A DNA stretch of 52,071 nt from Aquisalimonas sp. (lineage in GTDB: Bacteria; Pseudomonadota; Gammaproteobacteria; Nitrococcales; Aquisalimonadaceae), in contig SLBZ01000021.1 of the NCBI GenBank assembly GCA_007126095.1, positions 1 through 52,071 of the forward strand, in the 5' to 3' direction. The notes under the pieces were generated by a model, which did no database searches, was not told the origin of the DNA, and saw only the letters and a program-made list of their open reading frames with translations. Of the stretch, positions 41,885 through 49,595 are shown piece after piece (positions within the stretch are counted from its first letter, which is position 1; each line of letters starts with the position of its first letter). The translations under genes and the position numbers were made by a program.

Positions 41885-43558
41885 TCAGCCACTCTGGCTG
41901 CGCTCTGCCTCCTGCAGCTCACGCCACAGGAGTTTGCCGGTCCCGGAGCGGGGCAGCCGCTCCACGAACTCGACATAACGGGGGGCCTTGTATGCGGCCA
42001 TCTGGCCGCGTGCCCAGTCGATGATGTCCTGCTCGCTGGTGCTGTCCGCGGCGTCGGGCCGCAGAACCGCAACGGCCTTGACCGTCTCGCCGCGCTTCGG
42101 ATCCGGTGTCGATATGACACAGACTTCCTGAATCGCGGGGTGTCCGTAAAGCATGGACTCCACCTCCGAGGGCCAGACCTTGTAGCCGGAGGCGTTGATC
42201 ATGCGCTTGAGGCGGTCGACCATGAAGAAGTAGCCGTCTTCATCGTAGTAACCCAGGTCGCCGCTGCGCAGGAAGCGTTTTCCGTCCATCTCCATGAACG
42301 TCTCGGCAGTGGCGTCCGGGTTGTTCCAGTATTCGCGCATCACCTGCGGGCCGTGCATGATGATCTCGCCCACTTCGCCGGGCGGTTGCTCGGCGAGCGT
42401 CTCCGGATCGATGACGCGGCTGTCCACGTCGAAGACCGGAATGCCCAGGCACTGCGCCTTGGGTTCGTCCGGCGGATTCACGTGGGTCTGCGCGATGGTC
42501 TCGGACATGCCGTAGCCCTCGATGTACGACAGCCCCGTCATGGTGTGCAGCTTTTCCGCCACTGCCGACGGCATGGCCGCGCCGCCGCCGCCGATGGCCT
42601 GCAGTGTGGATAGGTCGTACTGGCCGAGCTCCGGGTTGTTCAGAAAATCCACCGCCATGGTGGTGATGTTGCGCCAGTGGGTGACGCCGTAGTGCTGGAT
42701 GAGCTCCGCCGCGGTTGTACGGTCCCAGCGTGTCATGACGACGGTCGTGGTACCGGTGGACAGCGGCCCGTTCATGGAGCTCTGCATGCCGGTCACGTGG
42801 AAAAAGGGCAGTGTTGCCAGGTTCACGTGGTTGACCTGCATGGGGTTCCACAGAACGCCACCCTGGGCGGTGGCCATCACCGAATGGTGGGTATGTACGC
42901 AGCCCTTGGGCCGCCCGGTGCTGCCGGAGGTGTACGGGATCACCGCCATGTCGTCCGGGCCCACATCCACTGGCGCCAGGGTCAGGGCCTGCCCTGCATC
43001 CAGTACGCGCGACCAGCTGACCGCTCCCTGCTCCTCCGGTGTGGCTTCCGGTGCGCGGACCACGTCCGGGAGCGCCAGGCCCAGGTCCTCGGTGATATAG
43101 CTGCCGTAGGCGGCCACGGCGGCGTGCGTCAGATCCCCGTCCACCAGCAGCGGCCGCAGGTAGGGGTAGAGCTCCTGGCCACACAGCGCCACGCGGGCGC
43201 CGCTGTCCTCCACGTAGTGGGAGAGCTCGCCGGTGAGGTTCATGGGGTTGGCGGGGACCACGACGGCGCCGGCGGTAAGAATGCCGTAGTAGCCGATGAT
43301 GTACTGTGGGCTGTTCTGCATGTACAGGATGACCCGGTCGCCCCGACCTACGCCGCAGTGCTGCTGGAGCCAGGCGGCCACCGCGTCCGCCTCGGTCTTC
43401 AGGCGGCGGAAGCTGATGTCGGAACCGTAGTATGCGATCGCGGTCTTGTCAGGGTAGCGCGCCGCACTCACCTCCAGGTTGTAATGAACGCTGGTGGCGG
43501 CAACAGTGAGCTGTTTGGGCAGCCCTTTCGGCCAGACGCGGAAGTGGCGGTCGAACAT
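41885..43558 (-). CDS. AMP-dependent acyl-CoA ligase (fatty-acid--CoA ligase type)
   Basis: The product has 557 residues from the ATG at 43558, preceded by AGGAG at 6-base spacing; an ATG at 43588 would overlap the SDR stop. It has the P-loop YTSGSTGRPKGC (about residue 208), GYGMSETIAQTH (A5), GDLGYYDEDGYFFMVDRLKRM and the C-terminal catalytic-lysine region PRSGTGKLLWREL. It resembles medium- or short-chain ligases such as LvaE more than the FAA1-type synthetase of the other module. It would activate the acid brought in by the TRAP system for the dehydrogenase and SDR encoded in the same operon. Confidence 0.92.
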   Translation of the reverse strand: MFDRHFRVWPKGLPKQLTVAATSVHYNLEVSAARYPDKTAIAYYGSDISFRRLKTEADAVAAWLQQHCGVGRGDRVILYMQNSPQYIIGYYGILTAGAVVVPANPMNLTGELSHYVEDSGARVALCGQELYPYLRPLLVDGDLTHAAVAAYGSYITEDLGLALPDVVRAPEATPEEQGAVSWSRVLDAGQALTLAPVDVGPDDMAVIPYTSGSTGRPKGCVHTHHSVMATAQGGVLWNPMQVNHVNLATLPFFHVTGMQSSMNGPLSTGTTTVVMTRWDRTTAAELIQHYGVTHWRNITTMAVDFLNNPELGQYDLSTLQAIGGGGAAMPSAVAEKLHTMTGLSYIEGYGMSETIAQTHVNPPDEPKAQCLGIPVFDVDSRVIDPETLAEQPPGEVGEIIMHGPQVMREYWNNPDATAETFMEMDGKRFLRSGDLGYYDEDGYFFMVDRLKRMINASGYKVWPSEVESMLYGHPAIQEVCVISTPDPKRGETVKAVAVLRPDAADSTSEQDIIDWARGQMAAYKAPRYVEFVERLPRSGTGKLLWRELQEAERSQSG

Positions 43559-43584
43559 GGCGGTCTCCTCGTGCGGGCTCGGGC

Positions 43585-44379
43585 TCATACTTTCATCCCC
43601 GGCATGTTCAGTGATGCCGTGTTGCCCCCGTCCACCGCCAGCGCCTGGCCTGTGATGAAACTGGCCTCGTCACTGGCCAGGAAGAGAATGGCGGCAGCCA
43701 GTTCCTCCGGGCGACCATAGCGCCGCAGCTCGCAGCGCGCACCGAGCTTGTCCTCCTTGCCCCGGTCGCGGGCGTAATCGAACACCGGCTTGGTCATGCC
43801 GGTCTCCGTGAGTCCCGGGCAGACCGCATTCACGCGCACGCCGTACTGACCCAGGTCGCAGGCGCTAGTCTGGGTCATGTTGATCACGGCTGCCTTGGAG
43901 GCGCTATAGGCGTTGCCACCGGCGCCCGCGCGAATGCCGGCAACCGAGGCGGTGTTCACGATGGCGCCGCGCTGCTGCTCCGCCATGATGCGGCCCGCGT
44001 GCTTGCTGCCGTACATGGCGCCGAGCAGGTTGACGTCCAGGACACGCCGCCAGATATCGGCCTCGTCGTCGGTGATCGGGCCGTACGTACCGCCGGTAAT
44101 GCCGGCATTGTTGCAGAGGATGTCGACACTGCCGTAATGCTCGGCCGTGGCGGCGACCATGTCCGCCACGGCCTGCTCGTCGGCCACGTTGACGCAGCGG
44201 GAGATCACCGTGCCGCCGGCCGTTTCCACCTGGCGCGCCGTCTCGGCCAGTGCTTCCTCGTTGACGTCGGCGATCATCAGCCGCGCGCCTTCGGCGGCGA
44301 ATCGCAGCGCCGTGGCGCGGCCGATGCCGCTTGCGGCGCCGGTGATGATGGCGGCGCGATCACGAATTCCTGCTGCCAT
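43585..44379 (-). CDS. Short-chain dehydrogenase/reductase (SDR)
   Basis: This is a classical SDR of 264 residues from the ATG at 44379. The reading frame continues far upstream through the next gene, but that part is shadow. The cofactor motif TGAASGIG (about residue 12), NNAG, the catalytic Ser in NTASVAG, YSASK (Tyr and Lys) and the PGLTETGM segment are all intact. An Asp after the second strand (IADVNEE) favours NAD(H). It would oxidise a hydroxyacyl-CoA or similar alcohol in the pathway. It overlaps the region just before the ligase start and lies 56 bases after the phosphatase-like gene. Confidence 0.93.
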   Translation of the reverse strand: MAAGIRDRAAIITGAASGIGRATALRFAAEGARLMIADVNEEALAETARQVETAGGTVISRCVNVADEQAVADMVAATAEHYGSVDILCNNAGITGGTYGPITDDEADIWRRVLDVNLLGAMYGSKHAGRIMAEQQRGAIVNTASVAGIRAGAGGNAYSASKAAVINMTQTSACDLGQYGVRVNAVCPGLTETGMTKPVFDYARDRGKEDKLGARCELRRYGRPEELAAAILFLASDEASFITGQALAVDGGNTASLNMPGMKV

Positions 44380-44435
44380 GTCGGTGGTGTCCCCTTGCTG
44401 TTGCCAGTGTGTGGTTGTCGTGTCGGTTACCCGCT

Positions 44436-45140
44436 TCAGCGGAAGCTCAGAAACCGGTCGCCGCCTTTCAGGCGCAGATGATCCATGGCATTGAAGCCCA
44501 TGAGATTCAGCCCCGTGCGGCGGCCGAACCGCAGCCGCGTCACCGAGGCGTTGTAGACGCGCCAGTTGAGCGCGATCGTCCGGTCCGCATCCAGGCCGAG
44601 TGCGTGGCCGACGAGTACCGCGATGACGCCGCCGGAGGTGTACAGGGTGATGGTCTCGCCCGGGGATGCATCGCGGATCAGGGTGTTCGCGCCGGCGACG
44701 ACCCGGTCCCGGAATCGGGTCCAGCTCTCCACGTCGCGGCGTTCCGACTCCGGGTCGTGCAGCCACTCCAGCATCACGCCCTCGAAGGCGCGCTGAAACA
44801 GGCGGCGATCCGTGTGCAGCGTGTGGCGCTGCGCGGCGACTTCGGCGTCCGCAGCCGCAACCGTGTCGAGGAACGCCTCGAAGATGCCACCTGCGTCGTA
44901 CTCGTTGAATTCGGGATGGATCCGTGGAGGCGGGGCGATTCCCTGTGCGCGGTTGGCAATGGCCGCGGTGTCGCGCTGCCGGACCATGTCGCCGCTGACC
45001 GTGAGCGCCGGTGCGCTGCCGATGTCGCGCAGATGCTCGCCGGTGGCTGCCGCCTGCTCGGCGCCCAGGGCGCTGAGCTGGTCGTAGTTGTCGGTTCCGA
45101 AGCCGGCCTGGCCGTGCCTTACCAGTAGTAGTTCCGTCAT
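44436..45140 (-). CDS. Histidine phosphatase family protein lacking the second catalytic His
   Basis: This 234-residue protein starts with the family motif LLVRHGQAGFG. It has the expected Arg (RQRDTAAI) and acidic residue (PEFNEYDAG). At the place where most members have S-H-G-G, it reads TLYTSGGVIAVLVGHAL, so the second catalytic His is replaced by Ser. I recall similar TSGG variants encoded beside FadE2-type dehydrogenases and APH-like kinases. It may remove a phosphate from a pathway intermediate by a changed mechanism, or bind without catalysis. It is the first gene of the minus-strand catabolic operon, divergent from the IclR gene. Confidence 0.88.
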   Translation of the reverse strand: MTELLLVRHGQAGFGTDNYDQLSALGAEQAAATGEHLRDIGSAPALTVSGDMVRQRDTAAIANRAQGIAPPPRIHPEFNEYDAGGIFEAFLDTVAAADAEVAAQRHTLHTDRRLFQRAFEGVMLEWLHDPESERRDVESWTRFRDRVVAGANTLIRDASPGETITLYTSGGVIAVLVGHALGLDADRTIALNWRVYNASVTRLRFGRRTGLNLMGFNAMDHLRLKGGDRFLSFR

Positions 45141-45227
45141 GATCTCGCCGCTGTCGCCGGGACGCCTGAACGCCTCGGTTCTCCTCCGGTATCGCCTGCA
45201 CGGACTGCAGCGATCACTTTTGGGAAA

Positions 45228-45247
45228 ACGTTACACCTTCGATATGA
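45228..45247 (-). repeat. Mirrored promoter element, left copy
   Basis: Read on the minus strand this is TCATATCGAAGGTGTAACGT. It matches the element at 45386-45404 except for one extra base. The two copies point away from each other, one towards each divergent gene. Confidence 0.8.
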
Positions 45248-45256
45248 TTTCGACAA
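45228..45256 (-). promoter_or_regulatory. Possible promoter of the minus-strand catabolic operon
   Basis: On the minus strand TTGTCG (45251-45256) and TAACGT (45228-45233) are 17 bases apart. The -10 is poor, which fits a promoter that needs an activator. The ATTCCGC-type palindrome lies 10 bases upstream of its -35. Confidence 0.45.
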
Positions 45257-45266
45257 CCGAACGGTG

Positions 45267-45283
45267 ATTCCGCTTAGCGAAAT
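45267..45283. promoter_or_regulatory. IclR-type operator candidate 1
   Basis: ATTCCGC TTA GCGAAAT is a 7-3-7 palindrome with one mismatch. Its half-site ATTCCGC recurs at 45339. Position between the divergent genes suits binding by the adjacent IclR protein. Confidence 0.5.
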
Positions 45284-45338
45284 AGGGTGTCGCCAGATCA
45301 GGTGTGCGACGGACGCTCCAGCCTCCTGGCGGAACGTA

Positions 45339-45355
45339 ATTCCGCATTGTGGACG
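45339..45355. promoter_or_regulatory. IclR-type operator candidate 2
   Basis: ATTCCGC ATT GTGGACG shares the left half-site and spacing of candidate 1 but has a weaker right half. A GCGGAAC half-site lies just before it at about 45329. Confidence 0.4.
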
Positions 45356-45385
45356 CCGCAGGGCTACGTGGTGGTACCATGGTCC

Positions 45386-45404
45386 TCATATGAAGGTGTA
45401 ACGT
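45386..45404 (+). repeat. Mirrored promoter element, right copy
   Basis: TCATATGAAGGTGTAACGT on the plus strand repeats, in inverted orientation, the element at 45228-45247 with a one-base deletion. It lies 90 bases before the IclR ATG. Confidence 0.8.
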
Positions 45405-45493
45405 CTGTCTGCACACGGCGGGCGTCACCCGGCCCGGCGAGGGCGCCGGGAACAGTCTCCGGTACGTGGCCGGTTTGCAACGGACGAGGCAGC

Positions 45494-46315
45494 ATGCGAC
45501 AGAAACCAGTAGCACTTGTCGACTTCAGTGCCCAGGAGCAGGACGGCAAGAAGGATCGAAATTTTGTGATGGCGCTGGCCCGTGGGCTGGAGATTCTGCG
45601 TGCGTTTCGGCCGTCCGACGGCCTGTTGAGCAATCAGGAGATCGCCGCCCGTACCGGCATTCCCAAACCGACCGTCTCCCGGCTGACCTACACGCTCACG
45701 AAGCTGGGCTATCTGAGTTATTCCGAGCGTCTGGAGCGGTACCAGCTGGGCACGGGCGTGCTGGCGCTGGGCTACTCCAGTCTGGCGAGCATGGGCATAC
45801 GCCAGGTGGCGCGCCCGCTTATGCAGGAGGTCGCCGACGAGACGGGCGCATCGGTCTCGCTGGGTAGTCGCGACCGGCTGAGCATGGTCTATCTGGAGAA
45901 CTGCCACGGGCAGGGCGCGCTGACGCTGCGCCTGCAGGTCGGCTCCCGCGTGCCGGTGGCGACCACCGCCATGGGGCGGGCGTTTCTTGCCGCACTGCCC
46001 GACGCCGAGCGCAGCTACCTGCTGGACCATATACGGCGCAAGGACGAGCAGGCGTGGCCGCGGGTGAAGCAGGGGATCGAGCAGGCCGTGATCGACTACC
46101 AGGAGAAAGGGTATTGCATCTCCGCGGGGGACTGGGAGCGCGACGTCAACGCCGTGGGCGTGCCGCTGGTGCTGGATGACGGCTCCGACGTGGTGGCGTT
46201 CAACGCCGGTGGGCCGTCGTTCCGTCTGCCGCGGGAAGAGCTGGATGCGCAGCTCGGCCCGCGCATGGTGAATCTGGTGCGCACCGTGGAGAGCCGACTT
46301 TCCAGCCATCAGTGA
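45494..46315 (+). CDS. IclR family transcriptional regulator
   Basis: The product has 273 residues from the ATG at 45494. The N-terminal winged helix (about 25-90) includes ARGLEILRAF and IPKPTVSRLTYTLTKLGYL. The C-terminal IclR effector domain (about 105-270) includes GSRVPVATTAMGRAFLAAL and the motif GYCISAGDWERDVNAVGVPL. It is divergent from the phosphatase-SDR-ligase-TRAP-dehydrogenase operon and is its most likely regulator. Effectors of this family are often the substrate or a pathway intermediate. It is convergent with ispA, 32 bases away, with no terminator seen between them. Confidence 0.93.
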   Translation: MRQKPVALVDFSAQEQDGKKDRNFVMALARGLEILRAFRPSDGLLSNQEIAARTGIPKPTVSRLTYTLTKLGYLSYSERLERYQLGTGVLALGYSSLASMGIRQVARPLMQEVADETGASVSLGSRDRLSMVYLENCHGQGALTLRLQVGSRVPVATTAMGRAFLAALPDAERSYLLDHIRRKDEQAWPRVKQGIEQAVIDYQEKGYCISAGDWERDVNAVGVPLVLDDGSDVVAFNAGGPSFRLPREELDAQLGPRMVNLVRTVESRLSSHQ

Positions 46316-46347
46316 TCCGTCTGGGTGATCCGCTTGGCTGCACGCGG

Positions 46348-47271
46348 CTACTTGCCGCGCTCCATGATGAAGTGCGCCAGCCCGCGCAGGCAGTCTGCCC
46401 GCGCATCGAACGGCTCCAGACTGGCCAGGGCCCGATCGATCAGCTCCCGCCCGTGCGCGCGCGCTTCCTTGAGCCCCAGTAACGCCGGGTAGGTGGCCTT
46501 GTCCATGCGCGCATCGGCGCCGCTGGACTTGCCCAGGGCATCGGTTGTGCCTTCCACGTCGAGAATGTCATCCTGAATCTGGAACGCGAGGCCGATGCTC
46601 TTGGCGTAGCGATCCAGCCGCTCCAGGCCGTCCTGGTCGTGGTCCGGGTGGGCTAGTGCCCCCAGCATGACGCTGGAGCGGATCAACGCGCCGGTCTTGT
46701 GGATATGCAGGTCTTCCAGCTGTGCGAGATCCAGCGTTTGGCCGGTGGCTGCGAGGTCCAGGGCCTGGCCGCCGACCATGCCCCGGGACCCCGCCGCCAT
46801 GGACAGGCTTGCGACCATCTTCAGGCGGGCCTCCGTGCCGATGTCCCCCGACGACTCCTCGGCCAGCGCGCGGAACGCCAGGGCCTGCAGTGCGTCGCCC
46901 ACCAGGACGGCGGTGGCTTCGTCGTAGGCCTTGTGGCAGGTGGGCCGGCCACGGCGGAGGTCGTCGTCATCCATGCAGGGCAGGTCGTCATGGACGAGCG
47001 AGTAGGCGTGGATCAGCTCCACGGCACAGGCGGGGCCGTCCAGCGCCTCCGGCTCAAGCCCCAGCGCTTCGCCTGTGGCGTAGACCAGCATCGGCCGCAG
47101 GCGCTTGCCTGACCCCATGACCGCGTAACGCATGGCCTCGTGCAGACGCATGGGCAGGGTGTCGGCCGTGGGCAGCAACCGGTCCAGGGCGGCCTCGACC
47201 CGCCGCTGGCAGATCGGCAGCCGCGCCTCAAGGACCTTACTCGGATTGCTGGGGTTCGAAGGGTTCGACAC
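46348..47271 (-). CDS. ispA: Farnesyl diphosphate (geranyltranstransferase-type) synthase
   Basis: The enzyme condenses isopentenyl diphosphate with allylic diphosphates to make farnesyl diphosphate for quinones and cell-wall lipid carriers. The first Asp-rich motif is [10 protein letters not shown] and the second [26 protein letters not shown] is typical of the bacterial short-chain class. The GTG at 47271 gives 307 residues and overlaps xseB by 35 bases; a GAGGGAAG element lies before it. The N-terminus reads [11 protein letters not shown], a short repeat that falls inside the overlap. The usual next gene, dxs, is not here. Confidence 0.93.
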   Translation of the reverse strand: MSNPSNPSNPSKVLEARLPICQRRVEAALDRLLPTADTLPMRLHEAMRYAVMGSGKRLRPMLVYATGEALGLEPEALDGPACAVELIHAYSLVHDDLPCMDDDDLRRGRPTCHKAYDEATAVLVGDALQALAFRALAEESSGDIGTEARLKMVASLSMAAGSRGMVGGQALDLAATGQTLDLAQLEDLHIHKTGALIRSSVMLGALAHPDHDQDGLERLDRYAKSIGLAFQIQDDILDVEGTTDALGKSSGADARMDKATYPALLGLKEARAHGRELIDRALASLEPFDARADCLRGLAHFIMERGK

Positions 47272-47482
47272 GGTCTTCACTTCCCTCGCGGGTGAGGATC
47301 TCCACCTTTTGTTCGGCGGCCTTGAGCGCGCTCTGGCAGTGGCGGGTGAGCGCGATGCCGCGTTCAAACGCCTGCAGGGAGTCCTCCAGCGCCAGCTCGC
47401 CCTTTTCCATACGCTCCACCAGCGCCTCAAGCTCCTTGAGCGCCTCTTCGAAATTGACGTGCTCGGTTGATTCCTCGGCCAT
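47237..47482 (-). CDS. xseB: Exodeoxyribonuclease VII small subunit
   Basis: This 81-residue helical protein is the small subunit of exonuclease VII, which degrades single-stranded DNA with XseA. The pattern [33 protein letters not shown] is recognisable over residues 10-42. The C-terminal tail ([13 protein letters not shown]) is encoded in the overlap with ispA. The xseB-ispA order is common in proteobacteria. Confidence 0.95.
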   Translation of the reverse strand: MAEESTEHVNFEEALKELEALVERMEKGELALEDSLQAFERGIALTRHCQSALKAAEQKVEILTREGSEDRVEPFEPQQSE

Positions 47483-47702
47483 GATTCCGGCGCCCCCGGC
47501 GTGTGTTCGGGGGAACGGTAGCGCAGGCGCGTCGGGGGGTCAATTTGGCCCGGGGCGGGGCCCGGAATCCGGCGTCGGCAACGGACTTTCCGGGGTGTGC
47601 GCTGGTACTCGCCGCAGCGCGTTGCCATCTGTAGACTGCTGCAGCCGGTCGCTCTCCAGCGCGGCCGTCCCCATACAGGCAATCGGTTCCGAAGACGACT
47701 CC

Positions 47703-49595
47703 ATGGCAGAACACTACGATTCCGCGTCCATTGAAGTACTTACCGGTCTCGATCCGGTGCGCAAGCGGCCGGGTATGTATACCGATACCACGCGGCCCAA
47801 CCACCTTGCCCAGGAAGTGGTCGACAACAGCGTTGACGAAGCCATCGGCGGCCACGCGCGCCGTATTACTGTGACGCTGCATACCGACCAGTCCCTGTCC
47901 GTGCAGGACGATGGCCGCGGCATGCCCGTGGATGTGCATCCGGACGAGGGCGCTCCCGGCGTCGAGGTGATTCTCAGCAGGCTGCACGCCGGCGGCAAGT
48001 TCTCCAACAAGAACTACCAGTTCTCCGGCGGGCTGCACGGCGTCGGCGTCTCCGTGGTCAACGCGCTGTCACGCCGCCTCGATGTCACCGTGCGCCGCGA
48101 CGGCCGCGAGTACCACATCGGGTTTGCTAACGGCGAAAAGGTCTCCGACCTGAAGGAAATCGGCACCGTCGGCAAGCGCAATACCGGTACGACCCTGCAC
48201 TTCTGGCCCGATGCCCGCTATTTCGACAGCCCGAAGTTTTCGGTACCGAAGCTGCGCCATATCCTGCGCGCCAAGGCTGTGCTCTGCCCGGGCCTGGAGG
48301 TGGTCTTCCGGGACGAGCCCGGCGAGGACGAGACCACCTGGTATTACGAGGACGGCCTGCGGGACTACCTGGCCACGGCGCTGGTGGACCTCCCGCGGCT
48401 GCCGGAGGAGCCGTTCACCGGCCGCATGACCGGCACCACGGAGGCGGCGGAGTGGGCGCTGACGTGGCTCCCCGAGGGGGGCGAGGGCGTTGCCGAGTCG
48501 TACGTCAATCTGATCCCGACCCCGCTTGGCGGGACCCACGTGAACGGGCTGCGCACCGGCCTGACCGACGCCATCCGCGAGTTCTGCGAGTTCCGCAACC
48601 TGCTGCCGCGCGGCGTGAAGATCACACCGGAGGATGTCTGGGAGAATCTCGCCTACGTGCTCTCCGTGAAGCTGGAGGATCCGCAGTTCTCCGGCCAGAC
48701 CAAGGAGCGGCTGTCGTCGCGGGAGTGCGCCACGTTCGTCTCCGGGGTGGTCAAGGACGCCTTCAGTCTCTGGCTGAATCAGCACGTGGACGCCGCCGAG
48801 GCGATCGTCCAGCAGGTGCTCGCCAACGCCAACCGGCGCATGCGTTCATCGCGCAAGGTGGCACGCAAGCGGGTGAGCAGCGGCCCCGCACTGCCCGGCA
48901 AGCTGGCCGACTGCACGGCCCAGGACCCGAACCGGACGGAGCTGTTCCTGGTGGAGGGGGATTCCGCCGGCGGCTCCGCCAAGCAGGCACGGGACCGGGA
49001 CTTCCAGGCCGTGATGCCGCTGCGCGGCAAGATCCTCAACACCTGGGAGGTGGACCCGAGCGAGGTCATGGCCTCCCAGGAAGTCCACGACATTGCCGTG
49101 GCGCTGGGTATCGAACCCGGCTCGGACGACCTGTCGAAGCTGCGCTACGGCAAGGTCTGCATTCTCGCCGACGCGGATCCGGACGGTGCCCACATCGCCA
49201 CTCTGCTGTGTGCGCTGTTCCTGAAGCATTTCCCGTCGGTGGTGCGGGCCGGGCACGTCTTCGTGGCCATGCCGCCGCTCTACCGCATCGACGTGGGCAA
49301 GCAGACATTCTACGCCCTCGACGAACACGAGCGGGCCGGCGTGCTGGACCGCATCCAGGCCGAGAAGCTCAAGGGCAAGGTATCCACCACCCGTTTCAAG
49401 GGCCTGGGCGAGATGAATCCGGTGCAGCTGCGCGAGACCACCATGCGGCCGGATACGCGGCGTCTGGTGCAGCTCACCGTTGACGCCCCGGAAGAGACCA
49501 CCCGGCTCATGAACATGCTGCTGGGCAAGGGCGCTGCCGGCCAGCGCCGCAGCTGGCTGGAGAGCAAGGGCAACATGGCGGAGGTGCTGGTTTAA
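47703..49595 (+). CDS. parE: DNA topoisomerase IV subunit B
   Basis: ParE is the ATPase subunit of topoisomerase IV, which separates daughter chromosomes. The ATG at 47703 gives 630 residues; the frame is open to 47292 but that region is antisense to xseB. The GHKL ATPase motifs are [20 protein letters not shown] and [15 protein letters not shown]. The TOPRIM domain has [20 protein letters not shown] and [13 protein letters not shown]. The short length and [14 protein letters not shown] ending distinguish ParE from GyrB. Its stop overlaps the parC start by one base. Confidence 0.97.
   Translation: MAEHYDSASIEVLTGLDPVRKRPGMYTDTTRPNHLAQEVVDNSVDEAIGGHARRITVTLHTDQSLSVQDDGRGMPVDVHPDEGAPGVEVILSRLHAGGKFSNKNYQFSGGLHGVGVSVVNALSRRLDVTVRRDGREYHIGFANGEKVSDLKEIGTVGKRNTGTTLHFWPDARYFDSPKFSVPKLRHILRAKAVLCPGLEVVFRDEPGEDETTWYYEDGLRDYLATALVDLPRLPEEPFTGRMTGTTEAAEWALTWLPEGGEGVAESYVNLIPTPLGGTHVNGLRTGLTDAIREFCEFRNLLPRGVKITPEDVWENLAYVLSVKLEDPQFSGQTKERLSSRECATFVSGVVKDAFSLWLNQHVDAAEAIVQQVLANANRRMRSSRKVARKRVSSGPALPGKLADCTAQDPNRTELFLVEGDSAGGSAKQARDRDFQAVMPLRGKILNTWEVDPSEVMASQEVHDIAVALGIEPGSDDLSKLRYGKVCILADADPDGAHIATLLCALFLKHFPSVVRAGHVFVAMPPLYRIDVGKQTFYALDEHERAGVLDRIQAEKLKGKVSTTRFKGLGEMNPVQLRETTMRPDTRRLVQLTVDAPEETTRLMNMLLGKGAAGQRRSWLESKGNMAEVLV

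Larger units (their letters stand above)
45141..45493. other. Divergent regulatory region between catabolic operon and IclR gene
   Basis: This 353-base stretch has no credible gene; the frame of the IclR gene is open to 45287 but the sequence is unlike the family. It contains a mirrored pair of 19-20 base elements and two ATTCCGC-type palindromes, listed separately. Confidence 0.75.

Noticed and set aside
41759..42613. A 284-codon plus-strand frame opposite the second acyl-CoA ligase
   Set aside because: It is antisense to a ligase with every core motif and lacks any family signature.
44380..45201. An in-frame N-terminal extension of the SDR through the phosphatase gene (538-codon frame)
   Set aside because: The extension is Arg-rich noise antiparallel in frame to a real gene. 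The SDR begins normally at the ATG at 44379 with a cofactor motif 12 residues later.
47292..47702. An upstream extension of parE by 137 codons
   Set aside because: It runs antisense across xseB and the divergent promoter region. The ATG at 47703 matches the ParE N-terminus.
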